Origin: Mastigias papua
Lineage: Eukaryota > Cnidaria > Scyphozoa > Rhizostomeae > Mastigiidae
Length of the DNA: 64,000 bases
Assembly: GCA_964019165.1 (NCBI GenBank)
Contig: OZ025281.1
Coordinates: 12,521,888-12,585,887, forward strand
Direction: 5' to 3'
Below the pieces are notes generated by a model. The model was not told the DNA's origin. It made no database searches and saw only the letters and a list, made by a program, of their open reading frames with translations. This document shows positions 12,401 through 24,412 of the stretch, piece after piece; positions within the stretch are counted from its first letter, which is position 1; every line of letters begins with the position of its first letter. The translations under genes and the position numbers were made by a program.

Positions 12401-13010
12401 AGTAAAGTTTATTCAATTTCTCAATATGAAAATTGTATCAAAATGTATTCTAATCACTCTTGTTCATAAAGAATGACTTCAAATACATGTTCTTTTGGCA
12501 CTCTGCAGAATTTTCAAATCTCTTCTTTACTTGTCTTCCCATCGATTTCAACTTTCTCTCATTATTTTTCTGTTCTTTCGATTGATTGCTGTTTCTTGCT
12601 TGTAATTACTATGTCGTATTTTGACTTTCCAGTTACTTTCCTCAGATTCTAATAGGTCCTATCCTAATCATTAAGGTATTATGTGCTTTTAGGAGATGAC
12701 TTCCTGAAGAACTTACAGTGACATCACAACCTTGGGATATATGCTGTTAACAAAAACTTAGGTCACATTGTTTGAAAGACTGTGTTTCACACAGAAAAAG
12801 AAACACCACAAATATACAGATAAGATATCAAGTTGTCTTCAGCTAGTGCCACACTGTCAAACATCTCACAGTTGTTAATTAATTTTTCAACGTCAGTAGA
12901 GCAAGGCTTTGAAGCAACAATGTGGCTCAAATAAGTCACAAGGCATTCAAAGGTACGTTTTCTCGTAACGTTTTGTTTAAGAAGTTGTCTTCGGTGAAGT
13001 GACTGCAGCA
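12401..13010. other. Non-coding stretch
   Basis: Pyrimidine-rich stretch, then AT-rich DNA. A 74-codon minus-strand ORF (12787-13011) has no domain. Confidence 0.5.
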
Positions 13011-13012
13011 TA

Positions 13013-13182
13013 ACCGCCAGATATTTTACGACCCGGACAGGCCTATTTTCTCGTAACCTAATTCACCAATCATCATACAGGAATCTGACCACACCTGCGA
13101 ATACTAGGCCAATTTTGCATGATGAATGGTCAATCTGGTTGGAAGAAAATAGATGTGACAAGGCTCTAAATCATTTGGCGGC
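13013..13182 (-). mobile_element. Fold-back MITE, family shared with 58.4 kb
   Basis: About 170 bp bounded by TA. The left end is ACCGCCAGATATTTTACGAC, and the reverse complement of the right end is GCCGCCAAATGATTTAGAGC. Read in reverse, its interior (CAAAATTGGCC, CAGGTGTGG, GATTGGT) parallels the element at 58,356-58,536, so the two are one family in opposite orientation. Confidence 0.68.
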
Positions 13183-13799
13183 TATGCCAGTCACTGCAGG
13201 TCTGTAACATATTTGTAGTCATAGAGAGATTGTTAAGACTCCAATCACAGCACGATACATGGTCTACATCTTAAAGCCTTTCATTTGTGACATTGCTATG
13301 TCATTTCTCTAAATACCATGTGTCCGTTCCGGAGTGGGAAGTCCTCCTACACGGGAAAGCTGAGCCTTTAGGGGTGGAAAAATATTCTGCTATCTTCGAT
13401 TGCGATAGATAGTTTTATATTACGCACTAGCTTGCACGGCCTGTCTAGCAATCCTTGTCCTATCTCCTTCTGAGATCAACAGTGTTGTCCGTAATCACAG
13501 ATTTACTAATCTAATAGGTAAGAAATGGCGTTATTTTCGGATAGTAAGCGTACGTCTAATGACCTCAGCTAGTGTAGATCTATGAAATAAATGCAATTAC
13601 CTCATGGAAGTTAGTCATGAAGTATCCTTTGCGTTTCCACTCGCGGATGTATTGCGATATTCTTTTTCTGCTCTCCAAAGATTCTGAACGGGTATGAATT
13701 GTCTTCTACCATTTTCCTCAGATTGAGTATTTCTCATCTATTCTTGCCTAAAAATACTATTAACAGTGCAAAAACAAGCTTTGACTTGGCACTGATGTA

Positions 13800-14770
13800 C
13801 AATCAACTCTCTCTTAGTAGACACTTTGATAAAGCAGACACCTCGTTAAGACGGACATTTATTGAAAGTCCCTTCCAAATCCAATAGTGATACTGTATCC
13901 TCGTATTCTATAAGACGGACACCACGTTAAGACGGACAGCGGACCCTAATTCTTTATCCCAACTGCATTAAACGTCTCAATGAAGCGGATAATAGACAAA
14001 CAACGTTTGGCTGAAAACAGGAATTTGAAGATAATTCTAAAAAACAAGAATTAGAGCTCATTCTATACATTGAATGTCACGGCAAATGGGAGTGACCAAT
14101 ATTTTTGAAAAATTCTCTTTCCTTTCCAATCTTGTGCAGAAGCAAGTCATCGGCTCTTGTGCCTCCTTCCTGCATATATTCACAAGTTATTTCCAATCCG
14201 TATCCGTCTCATCTTTTATTCGAGATCAGTTAATTAATCAATTGAACCCTTCATTGGTCTCAGAAGCATTGTCAACCAAGCACTGATATTCTTCTGAATA
14301 TACCCAACTACGTTTCCTTCTTTTGTGTTGCTTCATAAACAACAAACTTGCTCACAAGAGAATTGAAGCGATCAACAAACTTCATTGGCAACTGAGTGTG
14401 AAACACGTGTTGTTATTCTGAACGCATATTGGTAGTGTTCACAAAACTGGAATAGTGCACGCAATTTGCACAGGATAGTCTGGAAGACGAGGAGGTTGTC
14501 ACATCGTTTAATTCTGTCTGCAAATTGCTTCAAGAAAAATTCCAACGTCTCAAACAGGAAAACATTGAAGAATATTTTTCTTGAGCAAATACTTTTGCAT
14601 AAACACTCTATTTCTTGGGTCACATCTTATTTATTGAAGTGATAAAAAATGCTGTTTACACTGGAGCTCCTCCACACTTAGAAACGACAAATTTCTATAA
14701 AGCGGACACCTAGTGAAAACGGACACTTGTTCAAAGTCCTGGGGGTGTCCGCTTTAGAGAGAGCTGACTG
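13800..14770. mobile_element. Pogo-like non-autonomous DNA transposon
   Basis: 971 bp flanked by TA (13798-13799 and 14771-14772). The left end is CAATCAACTCTCTCTTAGTA, followed by repeats of the type GCAGACACC. The reverse complement of the right end is CAGTCAGCTCTCTCTAAAGC, followed by GGACACC and further GTCCGCTTT repeats. This terminal layout is that of pogo/Tigger-like elements of the Tc1/mariner superfamily. No DDE transposase frame is found inside; the ORFs at 14074-14286 and 14372-14623 have no domain. Confidence 0.75.
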
Positions 14771-14772
14771 TA

Positions 14773-15685
14773 TTGTGGTTCAGAATCAGAACAAACATGT
14801 TTTATAGTATCAATAATATTGAAACATTTGGAAAGAGGGAAACACAATTCGTCATTATTCATCTTCTGAGCAAGTGAATATTGACCCCACACTCTTCCAT
14901 CTGAAACCCTGCTGTTTGTTCCTTTATCTGCATAAATGCACTCATAATTAGCCCCAGCAACCAACAATAAGACCATAGAGTGTGAATGTTTGCATTTGTA
15001 CTATAGGGCTCCACAATCTGTTGGAGGCTGAATATCAATGTGCTTTCCATCAATGGTGCCTATAGAGTTTGGGCAGTCCCATCTTTCCTCAAGTTTATTG
15101 GATATTGCCGACCACTCATCACATCTTGTTCGACATTTCAATCAAACTGAGTTATGGGGCGATAACTGAACCCCGAATCTTCACACATTTAGTAAGAAAG
15201 TGTTGTTCAGGAGAATCTAAAATGAAAAGATAGAGACAAAGGTTTCACCAATGGCAAGACATCTTAAAGTCAATGCCAATCTTGCTTTTTGGCAAACCAC
15301 TTCATGTCCTTCAAGTGAGTTCAGTAAGAATATTGTTCAAAATATCCTGTTATCCAACCTCTAGTCTTTCTTCCTTTCACTACTCGCTCATGTTCATCGA
15401 CTAAACACCCTTACTCTGATAGCACGATAATTGCAACTGCTGTCCGTCGCTTACCCACCACTTCGAAATCAAATTTTGGTTCAGGATTCTCTTCTCTTGT
15501 TGCTGTTGTTGCGATGGACGAGATTCTTGTGATTGCGTTGCTCGAAGTTCGAAAGTCGAGTAAGTTGTAGAGTGAAATATATAGCCGTTTGGCCGCAATA
15601 CTATACAATATCAGATTTCTAAAGCACTAACGTATGATAAAATCAAGAGAAAAATCTAGTCATTTGGCAATAGCTTTACGATAAA
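14773..15685. other. Non-coding stretch
   Basis: Minus-strand ORFs at 14731-15053 and 15401-15608 overlap in different frames and carry no domain. No gene recognised. Confidence 0.5.
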
Positions 15686-15689
15686 CTAC

Positions 15690-17090
15690 CTCAGATGTTG
15701 ATATGAGCTATCATTTGTTACAACGTGAATTGGATTCAATAATTTTACTATCATACAGTTCTTCATTACTTTACTACCTGTCACATCATCAATATCAGAT
15801 GAACCAAATATTACACTACTGTACAACATAGAATGTACTGTAGCAATATTATAAGAGTTTTCTTTGGAAATGATTTCATGTGTGTCTGCATGTTTCATGA
15901 TGGAGGATAGTGGATGTTATCCTGCAGTGTGTCCTAGGAAAAACGACTTCATTGAAAAAGCGAATTGATTGAGTCTCTTTCAATTTAGGTTGAGCCCAGA
16001 CATCCATTAACAGGATCCCTCATTGATGCATAACAGATCGAAACTCGTCTTGTTTATTGTCGTTGAAATCAATTTTAAGTTTCTTTCAAAATTAAAATTC
16101 CTTTACTTGTCTCACTCTCCTTGTGTCTGCCATTTTCAATACTAGATTCCTATATGTCACAATAGGGAGTTAGAGTCGAATGCATACGCCATTCAAATAT
16201 AGAGTGGTACCTCGAATGATTGAGTTACTTGACGGGGTTGCTTGCGAACAGATATTGCTGTGCCGCCTAAACTAGGAAGTGAAATACTTTTGAAGAAATA
16301 GGGAAAGAGCTGTGGTATGTTGATTTTTGACTGTCTATCTGTCCTGTTAAGCATGTAGCTAGCATGTGTTGAAAGTTCGGGGAGTTTCAATTGATATACG
16401 AGCATTAACCTTTCGAAATCGACATGTGTGGTGCTCTGAACTGATTGACATGCAGGAATGTTTAAGCAAAGAATGAACATTTTGTTGATGAGATCACTAG
16501 GTTGTGGTGGACTTTGTAACTTTAGTCGGAAACAGTATGAAATGAAAGAAATAGTTGACATATTTTGATATTGTCTTCACCGAGACCAGGCAGAAAGTAT
16601 ATGTCTTTGGTAGGACGGCCTTCATTTACAAACCACGTGCGAAGGAGCGCATCGTAATGATACTTGAATTTTGCGGATTTGTCAAGCCCCCAGCCAGTAT
16701 CTCGGTACGGTGTTTCCTGATTGAGATTTCGATAATGGACTAAAGTGAGCGCCCTCGATTACTGTATATTTGAGTAAAGGTGTACTGCTTTATCGTATAG
16801 ATTCCTATACAAAATTCAGACAATATCTGGCAAAAGTCTTGGAACACTTGCTATGATTTGTGCTATAGACTAGCTATAGCATCCCTTTCCCCGTTGTATG
16901 AAACAAATGTGAGCAACTCAAAGGCCAAAAGTGCTGCATGTTTATAATGCTACATGTTTTCGCTATCGAATCAGCATTCAGGGGAGAAGGGGACTGAGAT
17001 ATTTACTGGAGTCACAGGGAATCGGTAGGAGTCGGGAATTTATACAGTTGTGTGGGTGTTTCAACTGCTACTGTTAGGCATTGTAAATGA
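15690..17090. repeat. Old dispersed duplication, copy 2
   Basis: Rearranged, diverged counterpart of 8,380-9,640. At about 16,818-16,845 a solo terminal repeat (ACAATATCTGGCAAAAGTC) matches the mariner-like MITE ends at 38.24 kb. The 122-codon minus-strand ORF 16193-16561 has no recognisable domain. Confidence 0.62.
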
Positions 17091-17155
17091 TTGCAGTAGA
17101 TCGTTTATATAGATCAAATCTAGCAATGGACAGAGACAAAATCATTGCGGGGCCC

Positions 17156-17605
17156 CTAGCTGTACTTTCTAAAAATTAGATACATGTCCATTGACCTTGC
17201 AGCATTGTTCAAAATTATTGAGGTTAGATACAAACCAGTGGCATTCCTTTCTGCGTACGCCGTAAATTTGCATTTTTGTAGTAATTTTTGATGGTCAACG
17301 GTGTCATAAGCGATCTTGAGGTGAATGAAAGTCATTGACATATGCTGCCCTTTATCTAAGTCGAGGTATCAGTGACTAGCACACCTAAGCAGGCTAGTTA
17401 AAATGGAGTGGAAACTTTGAAACATCGACTGGCCTGAGAATAGAAGATGTTCTTCATTATGGTACGAGTAAAGCTGTTCATAAATCAATATTTCAAAGAG
17501 TCTGGTAGCTACGGGCAAAACACAGATGGACCTATGATTAGAGCTTTCATCGGATGGACCATCCTTATTGTTCCATCCAGTTTGCACCTCAAAGAAGGGC
17601 CCCAC
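17156..17605 (-). pseudogene. LINE reverse transcriptase fragment (Jockey/CR1-type), frameshifted
   Basis: The upstream half (17605 down to 17369) contains NHRSICVLPVATRLFEIL and QSMFQSFHSILTSLLRC, the decayed form of the NYRPISVLP and QSGFR-HST-T motifs of non-LTR reverse transcriptases. After a frameshift the remainder reads MTFIHLKIAYDTVDHQKLLQK, the FIDLKKAFDTVDH block carrying the first catalytic Asp. The YADD block is absent, so this is an internal fragment. Confidence 0.8.
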
Positions 17606-17855
17606 CGTAGCTTACTGATTTTTCCCATATTTTACTATTTGAACTTTTTAGATAATTTAGTTGCTGTATCTTAATTCTTGGGGAAGGTCCTTTGCTCGAA
17701 ATATTTCTTTTATATGACACAAAGCAGAACTTTATACCAAGGTAGAAACGAGAGTGGAATCAAACCGTTACCTAAAAACTTGGATATATTTAATCTGCAC
17801 TGGCAAGTTTTCAAGCATTTATCTTCTCCATTCAGCTTCTCCCTTGGATGACGTC

Positions 17856-18276
17856 ACAGTATACCAACTGCCCATGTCTATCCGTCTACTTCATCCTCTT
17901 CTCCTATCCTTGTCTCTCTAATGACTACCTTCACAGCATCCATGGGTGTTCTTTTTGGCAGTACTTTTGCTCTCATTCCAGCTATGTCCATTGCCTATTG
18001 TCCTCTTCTTATATGATCGTCATCCTTTCTCATCATATGACCGAAACCGTATGGTCGACCCACCTTAGCTTTACATCTCTTAGGTTCTTGCGTACAGATA
18101 GATGATCTGACGAAATGTTTTATGCCAGGTGCCCTTCCTGTCGCAACCCTCTCAATCCAATAGGCCCATTGCGATGGGGTAAGTTCTTGATAGGACAGGC
18201 ACCAGTGTATATATATGACATGATGACAAAATGTATGCCAGAAGGAGTTCACCTGATCGAGGATGCGTTCTTGCAT
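17856..18276 (-). pseudogene. LINE ORF2 C-terminal fragment
   Basis: The minus-strand reading GFGHMMRKDDDHIRRG matches the FGHVxRxDD motif found after the reverse transcriptase of several non-LTR families. It is followed, with stops and shifts, by a region resembling the conserved extreme C-terminus. Probably the 3' end of a 5'-truncated insertion. Confidence 0.62.
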
Positions 18277-18559
18277 AGACTGACCACTTTCAGGAGTAAA
18301 AGCTTAGTCTGTTGAATTCTTCCCAGTGCTCCAGCAAAAGTCTGGAGTAGTAGCTTTCGTTAAAAATCCCTGTATTTGAGGAAACTTCGTCTTTTATGAT
18401 ATCTTAAAATAAGTTTTTAAATATTAAAATTGCATAGAAAATCACAAAATGATGTCATTTTTGATAGGGCTGAGTTACACGTTGCAAATGTTTATCAATA
18501 TTTATTTTTCTTCTTTCATTCCAAACCGATTCGGTTGTTGGAAGCTTCTATTTGGATAA

Positions 18560-19960
18560 TTATGATATTTTGTTGTTACATTCAAAATCCGTTTATTTTC
18601 TTCTCCACTCCAATCTGTTTTCTGCTAATTTCAAGTTCTGTTCTATTCTCTTTTCTCCAGTCATCTCTGAAACTGTGTCTATCCACTTGATTTTTCTCCT
18701 TCCTCTTCCTATCTCTTTGCTACTTGATCTTATTCACTCTCTTGGTACTTTACCAGCTGATCCTCTGGCCATATGACCAAAAATTGACATTGCCTACACA
18801 TTATCTTTTTAAAAATGCTGTGATTTCTGACTTCATTCTACTTAGTACTTCAGTGTACTTAGTCATTTTAATCTTCTTAATCTTCTCCACTTAATCTTCA
18901 GCAGTCTTCCATAGCACCAAAGTTCAAAGGAAGTAATTTTCTTGTTTAAAGTCTTTTTGAAACTAAAGGATTCTGAGCCATATCTAAAGACAGACCAAAT
19001 CATGGATTGTGGGAGTCTTTTTTTTAGTATCTAGATTTAAATCACTTGAGAGGAATTTCTTGCTTCTTCTTCTTCTTCTATTTCACCTAATATCTACCTC
19101 ATGATTAAGATTTTCATCCAGCAGTACTCCAAGATATTGAAATTTACTGACTTGCTCTATTCTTTCATCTCTAATTTTGACTTTAATTGTTTTATATCCT
19201 TTTGATGTAACTAGCATGGTTTTTGCCTTTTTCTTATTTATCTAAATAGAACATTTTTTACCAATATTTGAAAGCTTGTTCAGATATCTATTTAAGTCTT
19301 CTTCACTTTCAACCAGAATAACCTTGTCATCAGCATAAAATACATGATGAACTTTTAAGTTTCTGCTGATCTCAACCCCTTCCTCTTCTAATTGTTTGAA
19401 TGCTTCATCCACAAGAGTGTTAAAAAGAACTGGGGACAGTATGCAACCTTGTCTAACTCCACTTTTGATTGTAGTTTCTTGTGTCTTTCTTTTAGTGTCT
19501 CCTTTCATGTATGCTTTTTGTCTAGTATATATCTCATATAACAATGATATATCTCTATTGTGGACTCCTCTGTTTTGAAGAGCTTTGAATAGTAGACTAA
19601 ATCCAACTCTGTCACAGGCTTTTACAAAGTCAATGAAACATAGCACTGTGTCTTTTTTCAGGTTTAATCTGTTGGAGAGGGCAGTCTTTAGCATTGTGAC
19701 ACTCTCTATAGTTCCTACCTCTCGGTGAAATCCGTATTGCAATGGTCTATCTTGTCTAGAAGGTTACTGCTGATTCGCTCGTACATTACTTTTGATAGGA
19801 CTTCATAACATGTAGGAGTAAAGCAATAGTTCTGTACTCTTCTCATTTCAGTGTATTGCTCTGTTTTGCAATAGGGACAAATTGTGTTTCCAGCCATTCC
19901 TGTGGAATCTCTTCGCCGTTATAGATCCTCTGAATTAGATTTAGATTTACTATTTATCAG
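18560..19960 (-). pseudogene. 5'-truncated LINE: reverse transcriptase and C-terminus
   Basis: From 19,897 the frame gives a thumbprint of a reverse transcriptase. After one frameshift near 19,735, the 166-codon stretch has LCFIDFVKACDRVGFSLLFK (first Asp), SGVRQGCILSPVLFN and VFYADDKVILVESEEDL (catalytic ADD). Downstream at 18,780-18,640 the decayed C-terminus ends in GRRKIKWIDTVSE and AENRLEWRR, a common ending of RTE-like and related LINE ORF2 proteins. Several stops disable it. Clade assignment is uncertain. Confidence 0.82.
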
Positions 19961-20898
19961 CATTTCTCAGTAGAGAAAAATGTACAAGTATCACCGGATC
20001 TCCATCGAAAAATAACACAAAGTCCTGAAGTAAGTAGGTTTCTGCAAGTCTGCAACCCAAGGAATAAGCAGAATATAGCCTATATTTCCAAACGTCTGCA
20101 CTGTTGGTCCACTCCTCCAAACACAAACATTATTACTGGTGCATTAGGCAATCTCAAATTGAGACTAAATTGGATAAAAATTAAGCTTGGAGTTTAATAC
20201 ATCATAGGCTATTGACTTATTTTACCGTTGCATTCCAAGGAATTTATTTCATGAACTAGGACATTGCGGTTATCAGGTGTGGCTGTTGGGTCATTCAGAA
20301 CTTTTTTCTGACCTTTCGCTGTCTTTTATGAGTTAACTCGATCCTCCACTCTAGGTTTACAGATATTTCTGTCCCTGTCTAACTGGTATTGTTGATTTAC
20401 GATATTTTTAAACATTTACAATATCCAAGTTACTGAAAAATAGAGAAAAATCCATTTTCATCAATGACTACTGTAAATTTTCATTTTGATATACGTTTTG
20501 TATTGTTTCGTCGTTTTTACTTTCCTCCTCTATGAAAATTCATTGACTTCCTCACGCCACGTCACTCCAATCCGACGGTTTTAATGAAAAACTATTGGCC
20601 CGCGTTTTGCAAAATTCCATTGCTTTATATAAACATAGGTCTTAAGGTGCTTGAGACTATGATGTCATATATAGCTAGTCAACTATTTAATATCATGATA
20701 TGTCTACACGATAGAATATAAACATGATTATGTATACTTGCTGTTCGTCTGAATTTGTTTTTACCCATCTCAGGTTGAATCTCGTGTTGCTTGGTTGGAT
20801 GTCATGTGCTTAATGGTTGTCGTAGTGCTCAACTAAGCAATGTCTTCAAAGATCATTTCAGTAAGTTCAATTGGTCATCGTCAAACCTGCAATTACCG
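19961..20898. other. Non-coding stretch upstream of the four-pass exon
   Basis: A good splice acceptor (TTTTTACCCATCTCAG) ends at 20,774 and may start the exon that follows. The rest carries no recognised gene. Confidence 0.4.
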
Positions 20899-21600
20899 AT
20901 GAATCCCTTAATTACCTTCTTCGCGGGTCTGTTCAAATCGCAAACTCTCTTATCTGCAGTGTACCTCTTTTGTCTTATAGTCATATCTTGCTTTTTGGAG
21001 ATAAATTCCTCATATATTGCAGACTCAACACAGTTCTCATGCAAGGGAATTGCTGGTGATTTTCATAAATGTTATGTCTTAAAGTCTACAATAGTGGCCC
21101 AAATGCTTTGCACAAGTGGCTTTACATGGCCACTTCCTACGTTCCTCTTGGCATACTCATGATTGGAATGCTTACAATGACTTTTAAGAATATCAAGCTC
21201 AACACTCAATCCAGTGATCCACCCTCCTCTTGCAGTATACACATTCATCAGTATTACGTCGCCAGAATTGTTTTGAGTACCATAATCCACTTAGCAGTTG
21301 TAATGATCGCGGTTATATTTATTTGGATTTTTAAACGTAAACAAATGATCCTTGGCGATATTCATAAATGCCTGTTCGAAAATTCTACGATACGCTGTGT
21401 CGATGGAAAAGCTGGATCAAGATCAAACCTGAATATTGCATGCTTTTTGATTCACTGCGTCTTCTTTTTGTACAATTTGTTTGAGTTGGTATATTTCTTG
21501 CGTAAATGGAACCGTACAAAACGAAAGAGAGACGGCTACAATGGAAAGATTGCCTGTAACGTATGCGGCTATTTTATCAAGAAGTTTTACATCTTTGCAG
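20899..21600 (+). CDS. Four-pass membrane protein, connexin-like, one frameshift
   Basis: An ATG at 20899 opens MNPLITFFAGLFKSQTLL, then TM1 (LLSAVYLFCLIVISCFL) and a short loop with FSC...HKCY. The frame changes by one nucleotide between about 21,069 and 21,100, after which the protein continues ALHKW, TM2 (MATSYVPLGILMIGM, with a mid-helix Pro), a short polar loop, TM3 (YYVARIVLSTIIHLAV...), a second loop (KCLFENSTIRC) and TM4 ending LFELVYFLRKW. It then runs KRKRDGYNGK to a donor CAG|GTAAGT after 21600 (phase 1). The order, the CY and W before TM2 and the ELVYFLRK end of TM4 resemble connexins. Each loop has two cysteines instead of three, as in the divergent Cx23 type. A four-pass channel of another family is possible. 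The shift may be a sequencing error or inactivation. Confidence 0.5.
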
Positions 21601-22800
21601 GTAAGTTACCATTTTCAAACATTTTCCTCTTCAATCTTCCATTAGCTATATTTTTCTAGATCATGATTGTCTACAGATTTGAGACTAGGTTTCTTTCAAA
21701 ATATATTACATTGCAATTGTCTGATAATGTATGTATACTGACCAATGAATCTATTATTCTTGTAATAAATCCATAATTTTATTAATGAATCCATAATTCT
21801 ATTGAAGAATTCCTGATTTTGAATTGCTCTTTGAGAAATCCTAAATGTCCAGTACAGCGCCTCTTGATGGCCTACAGCTTTTCATTTTATCCAATTCTAG
21901 CTTTTAAATATTGATGATATCACTTCTAATTTCTAGTCCATGCTTTATATTGACGCAGATATTCTTGATATTTGCATAAACGAATTACATCCTGAATTTT
22001 ATAGAGCATACATTTATGAAGCCTAAAAGAGACTTACTGTTTGTAAACCCCCATTCTTTTCCGCGCATAAGCTATCATTAGCCCCTCCCCCTCCCCACCC
22101 ACATATACACAATCAAAACGACAGAGACAACGAACAACCACGGTCTGGGCACCCCAAGTGGGCCTGTTACTGAAGCGCAGAGTGGGAAGTCCAAAGATAC
22201 CAGAAGCCGCCCAAAAGTTCAAAGAAAAAACCAGCTGCCCAACCATTTCAACATGATGCTGCTTCAAGCGATGACAGACACTTGTATTGAATTGAAAACG
22301 AGAAATCTGCACCTTTCTCGAACAGTCCCAAAGCATTGGTCATCGTAAGAATCATAAATAGGATGATGCATTGATTGGTAAATATCTTCTGGTTCCACTG
22401 TGATATTATGATGCTGCTGTGCATCGCCCTGTAATATGAAGAATATAAGCCAGATCTATTCAGACGATAAAATGTACTTGATATGCCCTGGTGTTTCCTG
22501 CTGTTGCCTGTTGGCTCAACTGGGCGATAAAAGCAAAAGGTCGAAGTGAAAAACTTGTAGTTAAGGCGTCACGTGACTTGTAGTATGATGTTTGAAATGT
22601 ATGATGTATGATGTTTCCACATGAGATTTGCCACACCAAAAATAAGATTCCCACATGGCCCAACAGAGGCAAATTTTGTTACAACCAATCAAAAGCTGCT
22701 CTCAACAACCAATCAGAAACTTGAACGGTGATAATATTTGTTTACATTTTGCCTGTCATCCTATCTAGCAATGGTAAAACATAGCTGAACAGACAAGGAC
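21601..22800. other. Intron-like non-coding stretch
   Basis: Begins with the consensus donor GTAAGT after the four-pass exon. Minus-strand ORFs at 22034-22336 and 22460-22672 have no domain. Confidence 0.5.
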
Positions 22801-22804
22801 GTCA

Positions 22805-22961
22805 TCAGTACATACTTGCTTAAATCTCCCCCCCCCCAATAATGGGAAATTATCGCAGGTACTTCACCAGAAAACCAACATTGTTTCAGGGGGAGAGGGG
22901 GATGAAGTTCGTTGCAGAATACAAAAAGTGCGAAGTGTCCCAGGACTTTTGGCGAGTATTG
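22805..22961. mobile_element. Mariner-like MITE, 5'-truncated copy
   Basis: The right half matches 4,090-4,221 closely (AACATTGTTTCAGGGGGAGA, then GTGTCCCAGGACTTTTGGCG and ATTGTA). The left terminal repeat is missing or unrecognisable. Confidence 0.75.
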
Positions 22962-23708
22962 TACAAGTTACTAGCTCTATAGACTAAATAAAAATACTCT
23001 GGTCTTAGTTACAAAAGGTACTTTTATAATAAAGTTCTGTTTTTGGTAGTATTTGCATGAGAATTCTACATATCAAGAATTTTTTGCACGCTGACTCCGC
23101 TTCTCTGTCTTTCTTTTACTGTTCGGCTGTTATCTTTCTACTTACCGCAGACAATGAAACTCGTTGTGAATTTTGTTGGCTTGCTTGATTACATGATCTT
23201 TAATTGCCTCTGAGTTGTCAAATATGCAACTAGTGGAAGCGTCAAGTTCGAAGAAGTAGAAAGTAAGCAGCCTTGGTGCCAGTCTTTTACTTGGCTTCAG
23301 TACTACTTGACCATTTTGTCTTTTAATCAGTCATTCCAGTGGGTCTCAATGGGACAAGCACCATCTAACTTGCAAACTAATTGCAAACACTGCGATCTTT
23401 AAAACGGCTAAAATAGTAACGATGATACTCTACCTCCAGAAAAGGCAATGGCCTTCCAACAGTTGATACTCCCAGGTCTATTGGTTCGTCGCGAGTAGTT
23501 GTATTTGAGGCAGGACTGGTTTCCGCTAAACCGTAGGCAATCTACAAAACATAAACAAAGAGTTTTTATTTTGACTGTCTTTGCAATTGCCTCTTCAAGA
23601 GTGAAAAGAAGAATTTACTCTGGTGGAAGAGGATACGAAAGTACGCTCTCGAGTAAAATGTTTGCTGGAAAAAATTTTGAAATTATGCTTTTGTATCACA
23701 GACTGTAT
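22962..23708. other. Non-coding stretch
   Basis: No gene recognised. The 90-codon ORF 23499-23771 runs into the Harbinger terminal repeat and is not credible. Confidence 0.5.
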
Positions 23709-24412
23709 ATTAGAGAGTTTACGATTCGCGACGCAGTGACTGAAGACGGCTTACAGAAGTCTAGGCACTAGCGCTGAAAGGGGGATCTCACTGTGCCTGA
23801 GTCGTCTTATCTATTTCCGCAAATAGCTTCGGCACATTTTCACGTCGTGATCGCAACGCAGATTTGAAAGGTAAGATTTATCAAAAATTTGTTTGTATTA
23901 TGTCTTTTTACGGATAATTTCGAAATCTTCGTTAACGTCAAGTGTCAACTGTATTCAATGAATTGGTTAATGTATGGAACAAAACTGTCTTTTCAGCACT
24001 CGTCGATTTGATATACTGTTGGCCTAATACTCCGGAATGGCAGCATTAAATACACTTGCAGAATCACACAAAAGAATTCTCACGTTTGTATTTAATCTCT
24101 ACTTTGTTGCAACAGTTCATTGCTATGATGAAGAACTGGAAGGAACATTAAAGCACACAGCTGCATGGCTTGTACTTCCCTGTTTACTGACATTTATATA
24201 GAATCGTAACATGTAATGGAGATACTGGTTATGTCATATCATTTATGATATAAATTTCGCGAAAATGTTCTCTTTCCTCAACTTGTCTTCATTAATTCTC
24301 CTGAGGTTATTAAATGTGGACATGAGTTAGTGATAAAAGCCTGAACATTGATTTCTACCCTTGGTTTCTTTGCTAAGAATGTTTATGTATCATTACCTTG
24401 ATTAGGCCAAAA

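Noticed and set aside
21069..21100. A 29-nt intron (GTGATT to AAAG) explaining the frame change in the four-pass exon
   Set aside because: It is too short for splicing; an indel or sequencing error is more likely.
23499..23771. 90-codon ORF at the left end of the Harbinger element
   Set aside because: It crosses the target site and terminal repeat, which is not expected of a gene.
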